This document shows positions 20,807 to 28,986 of a stretch of DNA of 64,000 bases, in pieces. How positions within the stretch are numbered: the stretch's first letter is position 1; the number at the start of each line of letters is the position of its first letter. The DNA is from Streptomyces sp. NBRC 109706 (lineage in GTDB: Bacteria; Actinomycetota; Actinomycetes; Streptomycetales; Streptomycetaceae), in assembly GCF_000974485.1 (NCBI RefSeq), contig NZ_BBOM01000006.1, positions 124,001 to 188,000 of the forward strand, in the 5' to 3' direction. The notes under the pieces were generated by a model, which saw only the letters and a list, made by a program, of their open reading frames with translations, was not told where the DNA came from and did not search any database. Made by a program: the position numbers and the translations under genes.

Positions 20807-23356
20807 ATGCATAGTGTGGGCGACGATGTCCCGAACGAGCCCTGGGCTCTGCTGCCCGTCGTGGCACTGCGCCATGCGGGCTTTCCACTCGATCTGCTCG
20901 ACCGGTTGACCCATCCCACCACCCGGGACGAGACCACCGAGCTGCGGGAGGCCGTCCGGCGTGTGGTGGCGGCGGGTTCGGCACTCACGGACAAGCTGCG
21001 CGGCACGCCTGAACTCGCCGCCGCCGGCCCCCGGATCGGTATGCGCGCCGCGCTGTCGGAGGGCGTACCGCACGCGGCGGAGTACCAACGCGCCCGGACC
21101 GCGCTGGTCGAGGCGTGGGAGCGATTCGAAACCCGCCACCAGGCGCGGTTGGAGTCCGGCTGGCGGCAGGTCGCCGCGGCCTTCCGGGCGGATGACGCGC
21201 TGCGCGAGGTCCTGCTGCTGTCCAATGACGCGCACTACCCCCGCTTCGCCGACTGGCTGGAGCGGCCGAGGGAGCGCTTCGGCAAGAACGACCGGAAGAC
21301 CGCGGACCTGCTGGTCCGCTACTTACAACGCGTGGCGAGCAAGAACGAGACCACCGCGCACTTCGGTCCGATCGCGACCGGACGACTCGCCCCGGACCGG
21401 CCGGGCGTGCGCTGGCAGGACATGGGCGCCCACCGGCGCAAGGTCTACTGCGCGTATTGGGCGGCCGAGGCGCTGGCCGAAGTCCTCAGCCGACGCCCGG
21501 GGTTACGCCCCCTGGTGCGGCCGAGGCGCCGCCCGTTGGCCTTCCTCGCCGAAGGCCGGGTCACGGTCTACGCGCCTACCACGACAACCGGATTCCTCGC
21601 GGACTGGCGCTTCGAGCGAATAGCCGACGCGACGCTGACGGACCGTCAGTACTGGTTGCTGGCACGGTGCGACGGCGTCGCGACGCTGGCCCAGCTGGCG
21701 GCCGAGTGGCCGTTCGGCGCCTCCCCGGAGGGCGCGACGACGGGCACGCACACCACGCCCGGCATGGCCGGCCTGGAGAAGACACTCGCCGAACTCGTCG
21801 CCCACGACTGGGCCGTCGATCGGCTGGAGATCCCCGTCGGCACCGCCGACCCGCTGCGAGACTTACTGAACTGCCTGCCGCCGCAGGACAGTTCGGCGGA
21901 CGCCGCCGAAGCCCACCGGCTGGTGGCCTCGTTCGCGGCACGGCTCGCGGCCTTCGCCGAAGCCGCTCCGGCGGAGCGTCCGGCGGCGCTCGCCGCGGTC
22001 AGGGAGGAGTTCACCGCCCGCACCGGGGCCGAGGCCAATCGCAACCAGGGCCGGCACTACGCGGACCGGGCGGTCTTCTACGAGGAGGCCCACAGTCGCG
22101 TCGACGGACTGACCCTCGGCCCTGACGTCGAACGGTTCCTCACCGAGGAGCTGTCGCCGGTCTACGACCTGATCCTGGCCGGCCCCCGGCTTCGGTTACG
22201 GCGCGAGCGGAGGATCCTGGCGGACTGGCTCACCCGCCGCTTCGGTGCGGACCGCCCCGTACCGCTGGCGGAGTTCTACGCGGCGTACTTCGACGACCGC
22301 GCCGAACTGGTCGCCTCCTGCGAGCGGGTGGACGCCGAACTCGCCGCGCTCGACGACTCGATCACGGACGCCCTGCTCGCCGGCGCTGGCACCGGGACGT
22401 CCGAGATCGTGGTCACCCCCGAGCAGTTGACCGCGCTGGCGCCCGGCCACCCGGACGATCCGGCGGTGGTGTGCAACCCCGACATCCTCCTCGCCGCCGG
22501 CAGCGCCGCCGAGGTGGCGGCCGGCCGCTTCACCGCCGTCCTCGGGGAGTGCCACGCGGTACGCGAACTGCTCTGCCACGCGAGCTACGCGCCGCTGCTC
22601 GCCGAGCGCGAACCGCGACTCCCCGCCCTGGCCCACGCGGCCTACCGGCGGATGCTGGGACCGGACGAGCTGCTGTGCGATCTGGTCCGCTCGCATCCCA
22701 ACAAGACCGGTGCCCAACTGCCCTTCCCCATCCTGGATGTGGAGATCACCGGCCGCTCCGGCAAGCCCCGCGAGCAGGTGCTCGGCCCCGACCGGCTGTA
22801 TGTCCTCGTCCAGGACGGGCGGGTACGGCTGGGCGCGGAGGGGCTTGCCCAGCGGCTGCGTCCGCTCTCGGTACCGGCCGGTGGGCAGAGCATTCGCCAG
22901 GATCCGCTCGCCCCGCTGGGTTTTCCACGCCACTACGGCGGCGTCAGTCTCCGTTCCCGGCACCGGGACCACGTTCCCCGGCTGCGCTGCGGGCGGGTGG
23001 TGCTGCGCCGGGAGAGCTGGCGCGTGCCGGCCGCGGCGTTCCGTGGCGCACGGCCCTTCCCCGGCTCCGGGGTGGCCGACGCGGCCAACTTTCACGCGGT
23101 GCAGGAGCTGCGTGACCGACACGGGCTGCCCCGGCACCTGTTCGCGAAGGTGCCGGGCGAGCCGAAGCCGCTCTACCTCGACCTGGACGCGCCCCTCCTC
23201 GTACGCCAACTGTGCAGAGCGATCCGCCCGAACACCGACACCGTGGAGCTGAGCGAGATGCTGCCTGGCCCCGACCAGTTGTGGCTTGAGATCGAAGGCC
23301 ACGCGCACACCGCGGAGTTCCGCTACGCGGTGTTCTCCCGACCGGAGCGCCGGTGA
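20807..23356 (+). CDS. LanB-like tRNA-dependent protein 1 (lantibiotic dehydratase N-type domain, no elimination domain)
   Basis: An 849-residue protein of the lantibiotic dehydratase family. Recognisable parts are the N-terminal ALLPVVALRHAGFPLDLLDR, LLSNDAHYPRFADWL, VRYLQRVASKNETTAHFGPI (about residues 172-190), LPFPILDVEITGRSGKPREQ, and the end [20 protein letters not shown] continuing to FRYAV. That last block is where the glutamyl-tRNA-using domain of LanB proteins normally finishes. NisB-type enzymes continue with a roughly 300-residue elimination domain, which is missing here. Proteins of this size class include split dehydratases and the PEARL peptide aminoacyl-tRNA ligases. With no elimination partner or cyclase nearby, a PEARL-like role is inferred. 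Its GTGA overlap with the ABC gene indicates one operon. Confidence 0.85.
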   Translation: MHSVGDDVPNEPWALLPVVALRHAGFPLDLLDRLTHPTTRDETTELREAVRRVVAAGSALTDKLRGTPELAAAGPRIGMRAALSEGVPHAAEYQRARTALVEAWERFETRHQARLESGWRQVAAAFRADDALREVLLLSNDAHYPRFADWLERPRERFGKNDRKTADLLVRYLQRVASKNETTAHFGPIATGRLAPDRPGVRWQDMGAHRRKVYCAYWAAEALAEVLSRRPGLRPLVRPRRRPLAFLAEGRVTVYAPTTTTGFLADWRFERIADATLTDRQYWLLARCDGVATLAQLAAEWPFGASPEGATTGTHTTPGMAGLEKTLAELVAHDWAVDRLEIPVGTADPLRDLLNCLPPQDSSADAAEAHRLVASFAARLAAFAEAAPAERPAALAAVREEFTARTGAEANRNQGRHYADRAVFYEEAHSRVDGLTLGPDVERFLTEELSPVYDLILAGPRLRLRRERRILADWLTRRFGADRPVPLAEFYAAYFDDRAELVASCERVDAELAALDDSITDALLAGAGTGTSEIVVTPEQLTALAPGHPDDPAVVCNPDILLAAGSAAEVAAGRFTAVLGECHAVRELLCHASYAPLLAEREPRLPALAHAAYRRMLGPDELLCDLVRSHPNKTGAQLPFPILDVEITGRSGKPREQVLGPDRLYVLVQDGRVRLGAEGLAQRLRPLSVPAGGQSIRQDPLAPLGFPRHYGGVSLRSRHRDHVPRLRCGRVVLRRESWRVPAAAFRGARPFPGSGVADAANFHAVQELRDRHGLPRHLFAKVPGEPKPLYLDLDAPLLVRQLCRAIRPNTDTVELSEMLPGPDQLWLEIEGHAHTAEFRYAVFSRPERR

Positions 23357-25122
23357 CGGCCCGGACGGGGCGGCCGGTGGGCGCGACCCGCCGGGTGGCG
23401 GCCTATCTGGGCCGCGACCGTCGCCGACTGACCCTGCTGTGCCTGGCCGCGCTGGGGATGGCCCTGGTCAGCGCGGCGGGGCCGGTGCTCATCGCGCAGG
23501 GCCCCGGCCTCGGGCTGCGTTCCGCGTCCGGCGGTCTCGCGCTGGCCGTCGGGGTGCTGCTCATCGGCGTGGTGGTGTGGGCGCTCAACCGGGTGCGGAT
23601 CTACCTCACCAAGTGCCTGGTCGCCGACGCCGTGTTGGCCATGCGGCTGGACGCGCTGCGCTCCGCGCTCGGCCAGGACCTGGAGTTCTACGACCGGAAC
23701 GACCGGTCGTCGATCACCAGCCGGGTCACCAACGATCTGGAGTCCTTCGGGGAGTCCACCTTCAACCTGCTGGAGCTGCTGCAGCAGCTGCTGGTCGTCG
23801 TGCTGCTGATCCCGCTGATGTTCGTCCTGGAATGGCGCCTCACGCTGGCGACGCTGGCCGGCGGCTTCCTGATCGCGCTGACCACCCGGCGGTTCGGGCG
23901 GGTCACCCGCCGCCGTGCGGGGCGGGCGGCCGCGGCGACCGCGGCGCTGACCACCTCGGTCGCGGAGAGCACCTCCGGCCTGGCCACGGTACGCGCGTTC
24001 GGCTGCGAGAAGCCGCTCGTCGAGGCCGCCGCCAAACACAACACCCGGCTGTTCGAGGCCAATCGGCGCGCCGACTTCTATGCCGCGCTGCTCCAGCCCT
24101 CGCTGGCCGTCCTCACCGGGCTGATCACGACGCTGCTGGTGTTCGCCGGCGGCATGATGGTCGAGCAGGCCGTGCTGACGGCGCCCGCCTGGTACCTGTT
24201 CGTCCTGGCCACCGACCGGGTCGCCTGGCTGCTGGCGTCCACGGGCTCGCTCGACGGCCAGGCACAGACGGCGCTGGCCGCCTCCGAGCGGATCTTCGAA
24301 CTCATCGACGCCGCGCGGGAGGACGATCCGCCCGGGGCCGAGCCGCTGGCGGGCCGGGGCGCGGTGCGGGTGGAAGGGCTTCGGCTGACGTACACCTCCG
24401 GCAACGAGGCGCTGCGCGGGGTCACCCTGGACGTGCCGGCCGGCTGCCACCTGGGGCTGGTCGGCCCGTCCGGCTCCGGCAAGTCCACCCTGCTCAAGGT
24501 GCTGGCCCGGATGCAACCGCCCACCGACGGCGAGGTGTTGCTCGACGGACGGCCGCTGTCCGACGCGCCCGAGGAGGAGCTGCGCCGGGGAGTGGCCTAT
24601 GTACCGCAGCGCCCCCAGCTGTTCGACGGCACCATCGCGGACAACCTCCGGATGGCCGTTCCGGAGCTGACCGACGGCGAGTTGACGCGGCTGGTGGCCG
24701 ACGCCGGCCTCACCTCCTGGCTCGCCGCCTTCCCGCAGGGCATGCGCACCCCGGTGGGTCCGGGCGGCGAGGCGCTGTCGCACGGCCAGCGCCAGGTGGT
24801 GTGCCTGCTGCGGGCGCTGGCGAAGCGGCCGTTCCTGGTCCTGCTGGACGAGCCGACGGCCAATGTGGACAAGGCGACGGACGAGCATCTGCAGCAGGCG
24901 CTGCGTTCGCTCCTGGACGGCGTCACGTGCGTGGTGATCGCCCACCGGCTGAACACCGTGCGCGACGCCGACCGGATCGCGGTGCTCCGCGAGGGCCGGA
25001 TCACCGAGACCGGGACGCACGACGAACTGCTCGCCGCCGGTGGCGAGTACGCGGCGCTGCACGAGGACTTCGCATACGCGTCCGCCGACGACCGGACGTC
25101 GGTCACGGGTGGTGGCGCATGA
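23353..25122 (+). CDS. ABC exporter half-transporter 1 (TMD-NBD), canonical ATPase site
   Basis: A 589-residue fusion of a six-helix exporter membrane domain and a nucleotide-binding domain. The GTG start overlaps the LanB stop. The NBD has Walker A GLVGPSGSGKSTLLKVL, Q-loop YVPQRPQLFDGTI, signature ALSHGQRQVV and Walker B FLVLLDEPTANVD with the catalytic Glu after DE, then the H-loop IAHRLNTVRDAD. It overlaps the next half-transporter by ATGA, so a heterodimeric exporter is very likely. No N-terminal peptidase (C39) domain is present, so it does not process a leader peptide. It probably exports the cluster's product or gives self-resistance. Confidence 0.92.
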   Translation: MTARTGRPVGATRRVAAYLGRDRRRLTLLCLAALGMALVSAAGPVLIAQGPGLGLRSASGGLALAVGVLLIGVVVWALNRVRIYLTKCLVADAVLAMRLDALRSALGQDLEFYDRNDRSSITSRVTNDLESFGESTFNLLELLQQLLVVVLLIPLMFVLEWRLTLATLAGGFLIALTTRRFGRVTRRRAGRAAAATAALTTSVAESTSGLATVRAFGCEKPLVEAAAKHNTRLFEANRRADFYAALLQPSLAVLTGLITTLLVFAGGMMVEQAVLTAPAWYLFVLATDRVAWLLASTGSLDGQAQTALAASERIFELIDAAREDDPPGAEPLAGRGAVRVEGLRLTYTSGNEALRGVTLDVPAGCHLGLVGPSGSGKSTLLKVLARMQPPTDGEVLLDGRPLSDAPEEELRRGVAYVPQRPQLFDGTIADNLRMAVPELTDGELTRLVADAGLTSWLAAFPQGMRTPVGPGGEALSHGQRQVVCLLRALAKRPFLVLLDEPTANVDKATDEHLQQALRSLLDGVTCVVIAHRLNTVRDADRIAVLREGRITETGTHDELLAAGGEYAALHEDFAYASADDRTSVTGGGA

Positions 25123-26783
25123 GGGACACGGGACAACTCCGCTGGCTGGCCCCTCGACTTCGGGGTTCCACCGGCAGTCTGCTGCTCGTCGTGATCGGCG
25201 GCGTCGTCACCGCGCTGCTCGCCGTGGTGGCCGCCTGGGCCACCGGCGAGGCCCTGGACCGGGCGCTCGACGAGGGCGTGTCGACGGGACCGCTCCTGAT
25301 CGTCGCCGCCGTGCTGCTGGCCAGCCAACTCCTGCGGGCCCTGCTGATCTACCTGCGGCAGACGGCCAGCATCCGGGTGGGCACCCGGCTGGAACACGAA
25401 CTGCGCCATGAACTGCTCACCAAGGTCCTGCGGAACGCGCGCCCGGCGGACGCCGGCGGCCGGCTCGCCACGTTGATCAGCGACACCAGGGCGCTGCGCT
25501 ACATGATGACGCCCGGCGTCGATCTGGGCCTGTCCGTCTCCGCGTTCGTGGTGGTGGTGCTGGGTTGCGCGGTGATCTGGTCGCCCTGGCTGGTCCTCGC
25601 TCCGCTGGTGTACGCGGTCGGCTTCGTCTGGTTCTCCGTGCGTCTGCTGCGCGGCATCGCCGGCGCGGCCCGCACCGCCCGGGACCGGTCCGCCGGGCTC
25701 ACCGACCGGGTGAGCGAGGCGCTGCACAACATCGAGGCGGTACGGGACGCGGGCGGTGCCGCGGCGGTCTGGACGGACCTGGAGTCCGCGGCGCGCGACC
25801 ACCGCGACGCGGTGGTCGGACAGGGCCGCGCGGAACGCCGTACCCCGCTGTTCCTGCTCCTCGGCGTGGTGCAGGGCATCGGCTTCGCGCACGCGCTGCT
25901 CCTCGCCCGCGACGGCCAGCTGACGGTCGGGGACATGGTCGGCTACCACAGCATGCTCCTGCTGCTGGGCTCACCGACCTTCGCCAGCGGTGCGGCCTTC
26001 CCCGCCCTGGCGAACGGCATCGCGGCGATCGATCGGATCCGCCGCCTGGCGCCGGAGGGCGAGGAGGAGCCGACGGCCCCCGGCGGCCCGGATCCGGTCC
26101 CCCGGGGCGTGCCCTCGATCGAGGCCGTCGCGGCGGTACCGGCCGAGGAGGCGGGCCAGTTGCCCAGGATCGACGTGTCACTGCCGCCACGCTCACTGGT
26201 GGTGGTGACGGGTCCGACCGGCTCCGGCAAGTCGACGCTGCTGCGGCTGCTGGCCGGGGTCGAGCCACCGGCGTCCGGCAGCGTACGCGTCGGCGGGGTC
26301 GCCGCTACCGAGTGGCCCCTGCGCGAGCTGGCGAAACGCGTGATCCTGGTCGCCGACCACGACTCGCTGTTCTCCATGACGCTGGAGGAGAACATCGGCC
26401 TCGGCCGGCTGGACGCGGACCCCGGGGAGATCGGCGCCGTCGCCGACCGGGCGATGGTCTCCGAGTTCGCCAGGTCCCTGCCCGACGGTCTGAACACGCT
26501 GCTGGGCGCGGAGGGAACCACCCTCTCCGGCGGGCAGAAGCAGCGCATCGCGCTGGCCCGGGCCCTGCTGTCCCGGGCCGATGTCCTGCTGCTCGACGAC
26601 CCGTTCAGCGCGCTGGACGCGGGCACCTCCCGCGCACTGGCCACCGGGCTGATCGAGGTGTCGCGCGACCGCACGGTCGTGGTGGTCTCCGACCGGTCCG
26701 ACCTGCGCGCGCACGCCACCCATGTGCTGCACCTCGACAGCGCCGAACTCACCGTGCACCGGACGGTACTTCGGGACACCTGA
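25119..26783 (+). CDS. ABC exporter half-transporter 2 (TMD-NBD), degenerate Walker B
   Basis: A 554-residue partner of the preceding exporter. The ATG at 25119 overlaps the upstream stop. Several hydrophobic membrane spans in residues 15-290 are followed by an NBD with Walker A VVVTGPTGSGKSTLLRLLAG, signature TLSGGQKQRIALARALL and Walker B VLLLDDPFSALD. The usual catalytic Glu is Asp here (DDP in place of DEP), and the H-loop reads VVVSDRSD with no His. These changes mark a degenerate ATP site, as in heterodimeric exporters where one site is catalytic and the other regulatory. Together with its neighbour it should move a peptide or small molecule outward. Confidence 0.92.
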   Translation: MRDTGQLRWLAPRLRGSTGSLLLVVIGGVVTALLAVVAAWATGEALDRALDEGVSTGPLLIVAAVLLASQLLRALLIYLRQTASIRVGTRLEHELRHELLTKVLRNARPADAGGRLATLISDTRALRYMMTPGVDLGLSVSAFVVVVLGCAVIWSPWLVLAPLVYAVGFVWFSVRLLRGIAGAARTARDRSAGLTDRVSEALHNIEAVRDAGGAAAVWTDLESAARDHRDAVVGQGRAERRTPLFLLLGVVQGIGFAHALLLARDGQLTVGDMVGYHSMLLLLGSPTFASGAAFPALANGIAAIDRIRRLAPEGEEEPTAPGGPDPVPRGVPSIEAVAAVPAEEAGQLPRIDVSLPPRSLVVVTGPTGSGKSTLLRLLAGVEPPASGSVRVGGVAATEWPLRELAKRVILVADHDSLFSMTLEENIGLGRLDADPGEIGAVADRAMVSEFARSLPDGLNTLLGAEGTTLSGGQKQRIALARALLSRADVLLLDDPFSALDAGTSRALATGLIEVSRDRTVVVVSDRSDLRAHATHVLHLDSAELTVHRTVLRDT

Positions 26784-26799
26784 ACAGCCCGGGACCCCG

Positions 26800-26900
26800 A
26801 AGTCCGAGAACCCGAGAACCCAAGAACCCACGAATCCGAAAGCCCACGAGCCCGAAAGCCCGCGAACCCGAAAGCCCGCGAACCCCGAGCCACTGGAACA
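26800..26900 (+). repeat. Imperfect minisatellite of GAACCC/GAAAGCCC units
   Basis: Between the ABC genes and the radical SAM gene the DNA is a run of imperfect repeats built from GAGAACCC, GAAAGCCCACGAGCCC and CGAAAGCCCGCGAACC. All three forward frames stay open for part of the run and give Pro/Glu/Arg-rich nonsense-like peptides, so I treat it as non-coding spacer repeats. Confidence 0.6.
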
Positions 26901-26945
26901 CCGACCGAGAACTGTCATATCGCTGATCGAACCGAGGAGTCCCAC

Positions 26946-27956
26946 GTGCCCCACGCGCTCTCCGAACTGTCCGAGCTCTTCATCTGGCCGCACGCCGGCT
27001 GCAACCACCGATGCGTGTCCTGCGACATCTGGCAGGACACCTCCCGTCGCGAGCTCGCCGCCGAGGACATCGAACGCTGGGCGGACGAATGGCAACAGCT
27101 CGGCATCAAGGAGGTCATCCTCACCGGCGGCGAGCCGCTGATGCACCGTGACCTCGGCGCCGTGGCCGCGCCGCTGCGCGAGCGGGGCATGGCGCTGGTC
27201 CTGCTGTCCACCGGCATCCTCCTCAAGCGTCACGCCCAGCAGGTGGTGGACAACTACGACGTCGTCCTGGTGAGTCTGGACGGACCGCCCGAGATCCACG
27301 ACTCCGTCCGTCGCGTGCCGCGCGCCCACCAGCTGCTGGTCCGCGGCCTGGACGCGGTGCGCGCGATCAAGCCCGACCTCCGGGTGGCCGCACGGTGCAC
27401 CGTGCACCGCTACAACTACCGGCACCTCGCCGAGACGGTGCGCACCGCACAGGAACTGGGCGTCTACCGGTTCAGTTTCATCCCGGCCGACGTGACCAGC
27501 GAGGCGTTCAACCGGGCCGGCGGCTGGGATGCCGACCGGCAGGAGGACCTGGTGATATCCGAGGACGCGCTGCCGGCTCTCGACCAGGAGCTGGAGCGGC
27601 TGTTCACCGAGTGCGCGGACGCCTTCTCCAGCGGGATGATCCAGGAGTCCCCCGATCATCTGCGCAGCTATATCCGCGACTACTACGCGGCCTTCCACCG
27701 GGCCAACCCCTACCCGGCGGTCTCCTGCAACATCCCGTGGGGCTCCGCTGTGGTGGAGGTCGACGGCACCGTACGGCCGTGCTTCTTCCAACCGGAGTAC
27801 GGCAACCTCCACGAGGCGGGGAGCCTGGAGGCCGTGGTGAACTCCCCGGCCGCGGTGAAGTGGCGCACCGAGCTGGACGTCGCCACCGACGAGACCTGTC
27901 AACGCTGTGTCTGCTTCCGGACGGTGGACCTGCCCGCCGGGATCGGCCCGGCGTGA
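26946..27956 (+). CDS. Radical SAM protein with C-terminal SPASM/twitch-like cysteines
   Basis: A 336-residue radical SAM enzyme. GAGG precedes the GTG start. The [4Fe-4S] motif is CNHRCVSC (residues 18-25, CX3CX2C), followed by the SAM-contact motif TGGEPLMHRDL. The C-terminal part has further cysteines in SCNIPWG, RPCFF and ETCQRCVCFRTV, consistent with auxiliary-cluster binding as in SPASM or twitch domains, which usually act on peptides. It is translationally coupled (GTGA) to the PHP gene. In this cluster it could modify a peptide or an amino-acyl unit attached through the LanB-like proteins. The reaction cannot be predicted. Confidence 0.88.
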   Translation: MPHALSELSELFIWPHAGCNHRCVSCDIWQDTSRRELAAEDIERWADEWQQLGIKEVILTGGEPLMHRDLGAVAAPLRERGMALVLLSTGILLKRHAQQVVDNYDVVLVSLDGPPEIHDSVRRVPRAHQLLVRGLDAVRAIKPDLRVAARCTVHRYNYRHLAETVRTAQELGVYRFSFIPADVTSEAFNRAGGWDADRQEDLVISEDALPALDQELERLFTECADAFSSGMIQESPDHLRSYIRDYYAAFHRANPYPAVSCNIPWGSAVVEVDGTVRPCFFQPEYGNLHEAGSLEAVVNSPAAVKWRTELDVATDETCQRCVCFRTVDLPAGIGPA

Positions 27957-28864
27957 CCATCGTCTCGGACCGTCCGGTCGCCACCGTTCGGACGACGGTG
28001 GACCTGCACCTGCACAGTGTGGTCTCGGACGGCGACGACAGCCCGGCGGAGCTGGCGCGCAAGTGTGTCGCGGCCGGGCTGAGGATCGCCGCGTGCACCG
28101 ACCACGACAGCATGGCCGGCTTCGAGGAGTTCCGCGCGGTCGCCGAACCGGCCGGGCTCACCGTCGTCGCCGGCACCGAGATCACCGCGCTCTGGGCCGG
28201 ACAGGAGGTGCACTGCCTCGGTTACTTCGTGGACCCCGACGACGCCGACTTCCGGGCCCGTGTCGGCCGGGTGCACGACGCCGAAACGGGCTGGTGGCGA
28301 ACCTGGTTCGACCAGGCGGAGGCCCTTGGCGTGGATATCTCGTGGGCCGCCGTCGAGGGGCGCTTCGGCAAGGACCGGGTCGGCTACCTCGGTGACTACC
28401 TGGACGCCTTCCTGGCCGCCGCCGGGACCGACCCGAGGTTCGCCGGGTACGAACGGGGCGGGCGGCACAGCCGGTTCATCGCCGAGTGGTGCAAGGCGGG
28501 ACAGCCCCTGCACGTCCCGCACCCCTGGCGCCCCGGGTTGGCCGAGGTGGCCGGGTGGATCAGGCAGGCGGGCGGGGTGGCGGTGCTGGCCCATCCGGGG
28601 CGGATCCGGGAGGAGCCGGGGACCGCGCCGAGCGGGCTCGCGGACCTCGGGGTGTCCGGTCTTGAGGCGTGGACCACCTGGCACGACCCCGAGGACACCC
28701 GCCGGGTGCTGGAAGCGTGCGACTCCTTCGGGCTGGTGCCCACCCAGGGATCCGACTTCCACGGAGGCCGGTTGAAGCCGTGGTCCCCGGCACCCGGGCT
28801 CGTCCCCGAGGCGGTCGGGAACGCCGAGGCCATGGTCGACCGCCTGTATGAGAGACGCGACTGA
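27953..28864 (+). CDS. PHP-domain phosphoesterase
   Basis: A 303-residue protein starting at a GTG that overlaps the radical SAM stop. The PHP metal-binding motifs are clear: DLHLHSVVSDGDDSP near residue 18, ACTDHDSMAGF near 48, an internal CLGYFVD, and the late AVLAHPGRI and TQGSDFHGG. PHP-domain proteins of this type hydrolyse phosphate esters, including 3',5'-nucleoside bisphosphates and histidinol phosphate. In a cluster with tRNA-using enzymes and kinases it might remove a phosphate from an intermediate or process a nucleotide by-product. That role is inference; the fold call is firm. Confidence 0.85.
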   Translation: MTIVSDRPVATVRTTVDLHLHSVVSDGDDSPAELARKCVAAGLRIAACTDHDSMAGFEEFRAVAEPAGLTVVAGTEITALWAGQEVHCLGYFVDPDDADFRARVGRVHDAETGWWRTWFDQAEALGVDISWAAVEGRFGKDRVGYLGDYLDAFLAAAGTDPRFAGYERGGRHSRFIAEWCKAGQPLHVPHPWRPGLAEVAGWIRQAGGVAVLAHPGRIREEPGTAPSGLADLGVSGLEAWTTWHDPEDTRRVLEACDSFGLVPTQGSDFHGGRLKPWSPAPGLVPEAVGNAEAMVDRLYERRD

Positions 28865-28986
28865 TCCGGTCGGTCACCGACCGGGGACGACAACCATTGC
28901 TGTGGCAACGCGATATGACGACCCGTCAGCTCGCGCGGGCATCCCACGCCCAGAAGGCCGACGAACAAACGAGGGGAGCAGGCTCG

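Noticed and set aside
20699..20812. 37-residue minus-strand peptide as LanB substrate
   Set aside because: It overlaps the LanB start codon, has no ribosome-binding site and no clear leader/core layout; kept only as a remote possibility.
23286..25120. Very long plus-strand frame overlapping the first ABC gene
   Set aside because: Upstream of 25119 its translation is Arg/Pro/Ala-rich noise; only the part from 25119 is a real ABC protein.
26722..27141. Plus-strand Pro/Thr/Arg-rich frame across the minisatellite
   Set aside because: It arises from repeats that keep several frames open and then runs out of frame into the radical SAM gene.
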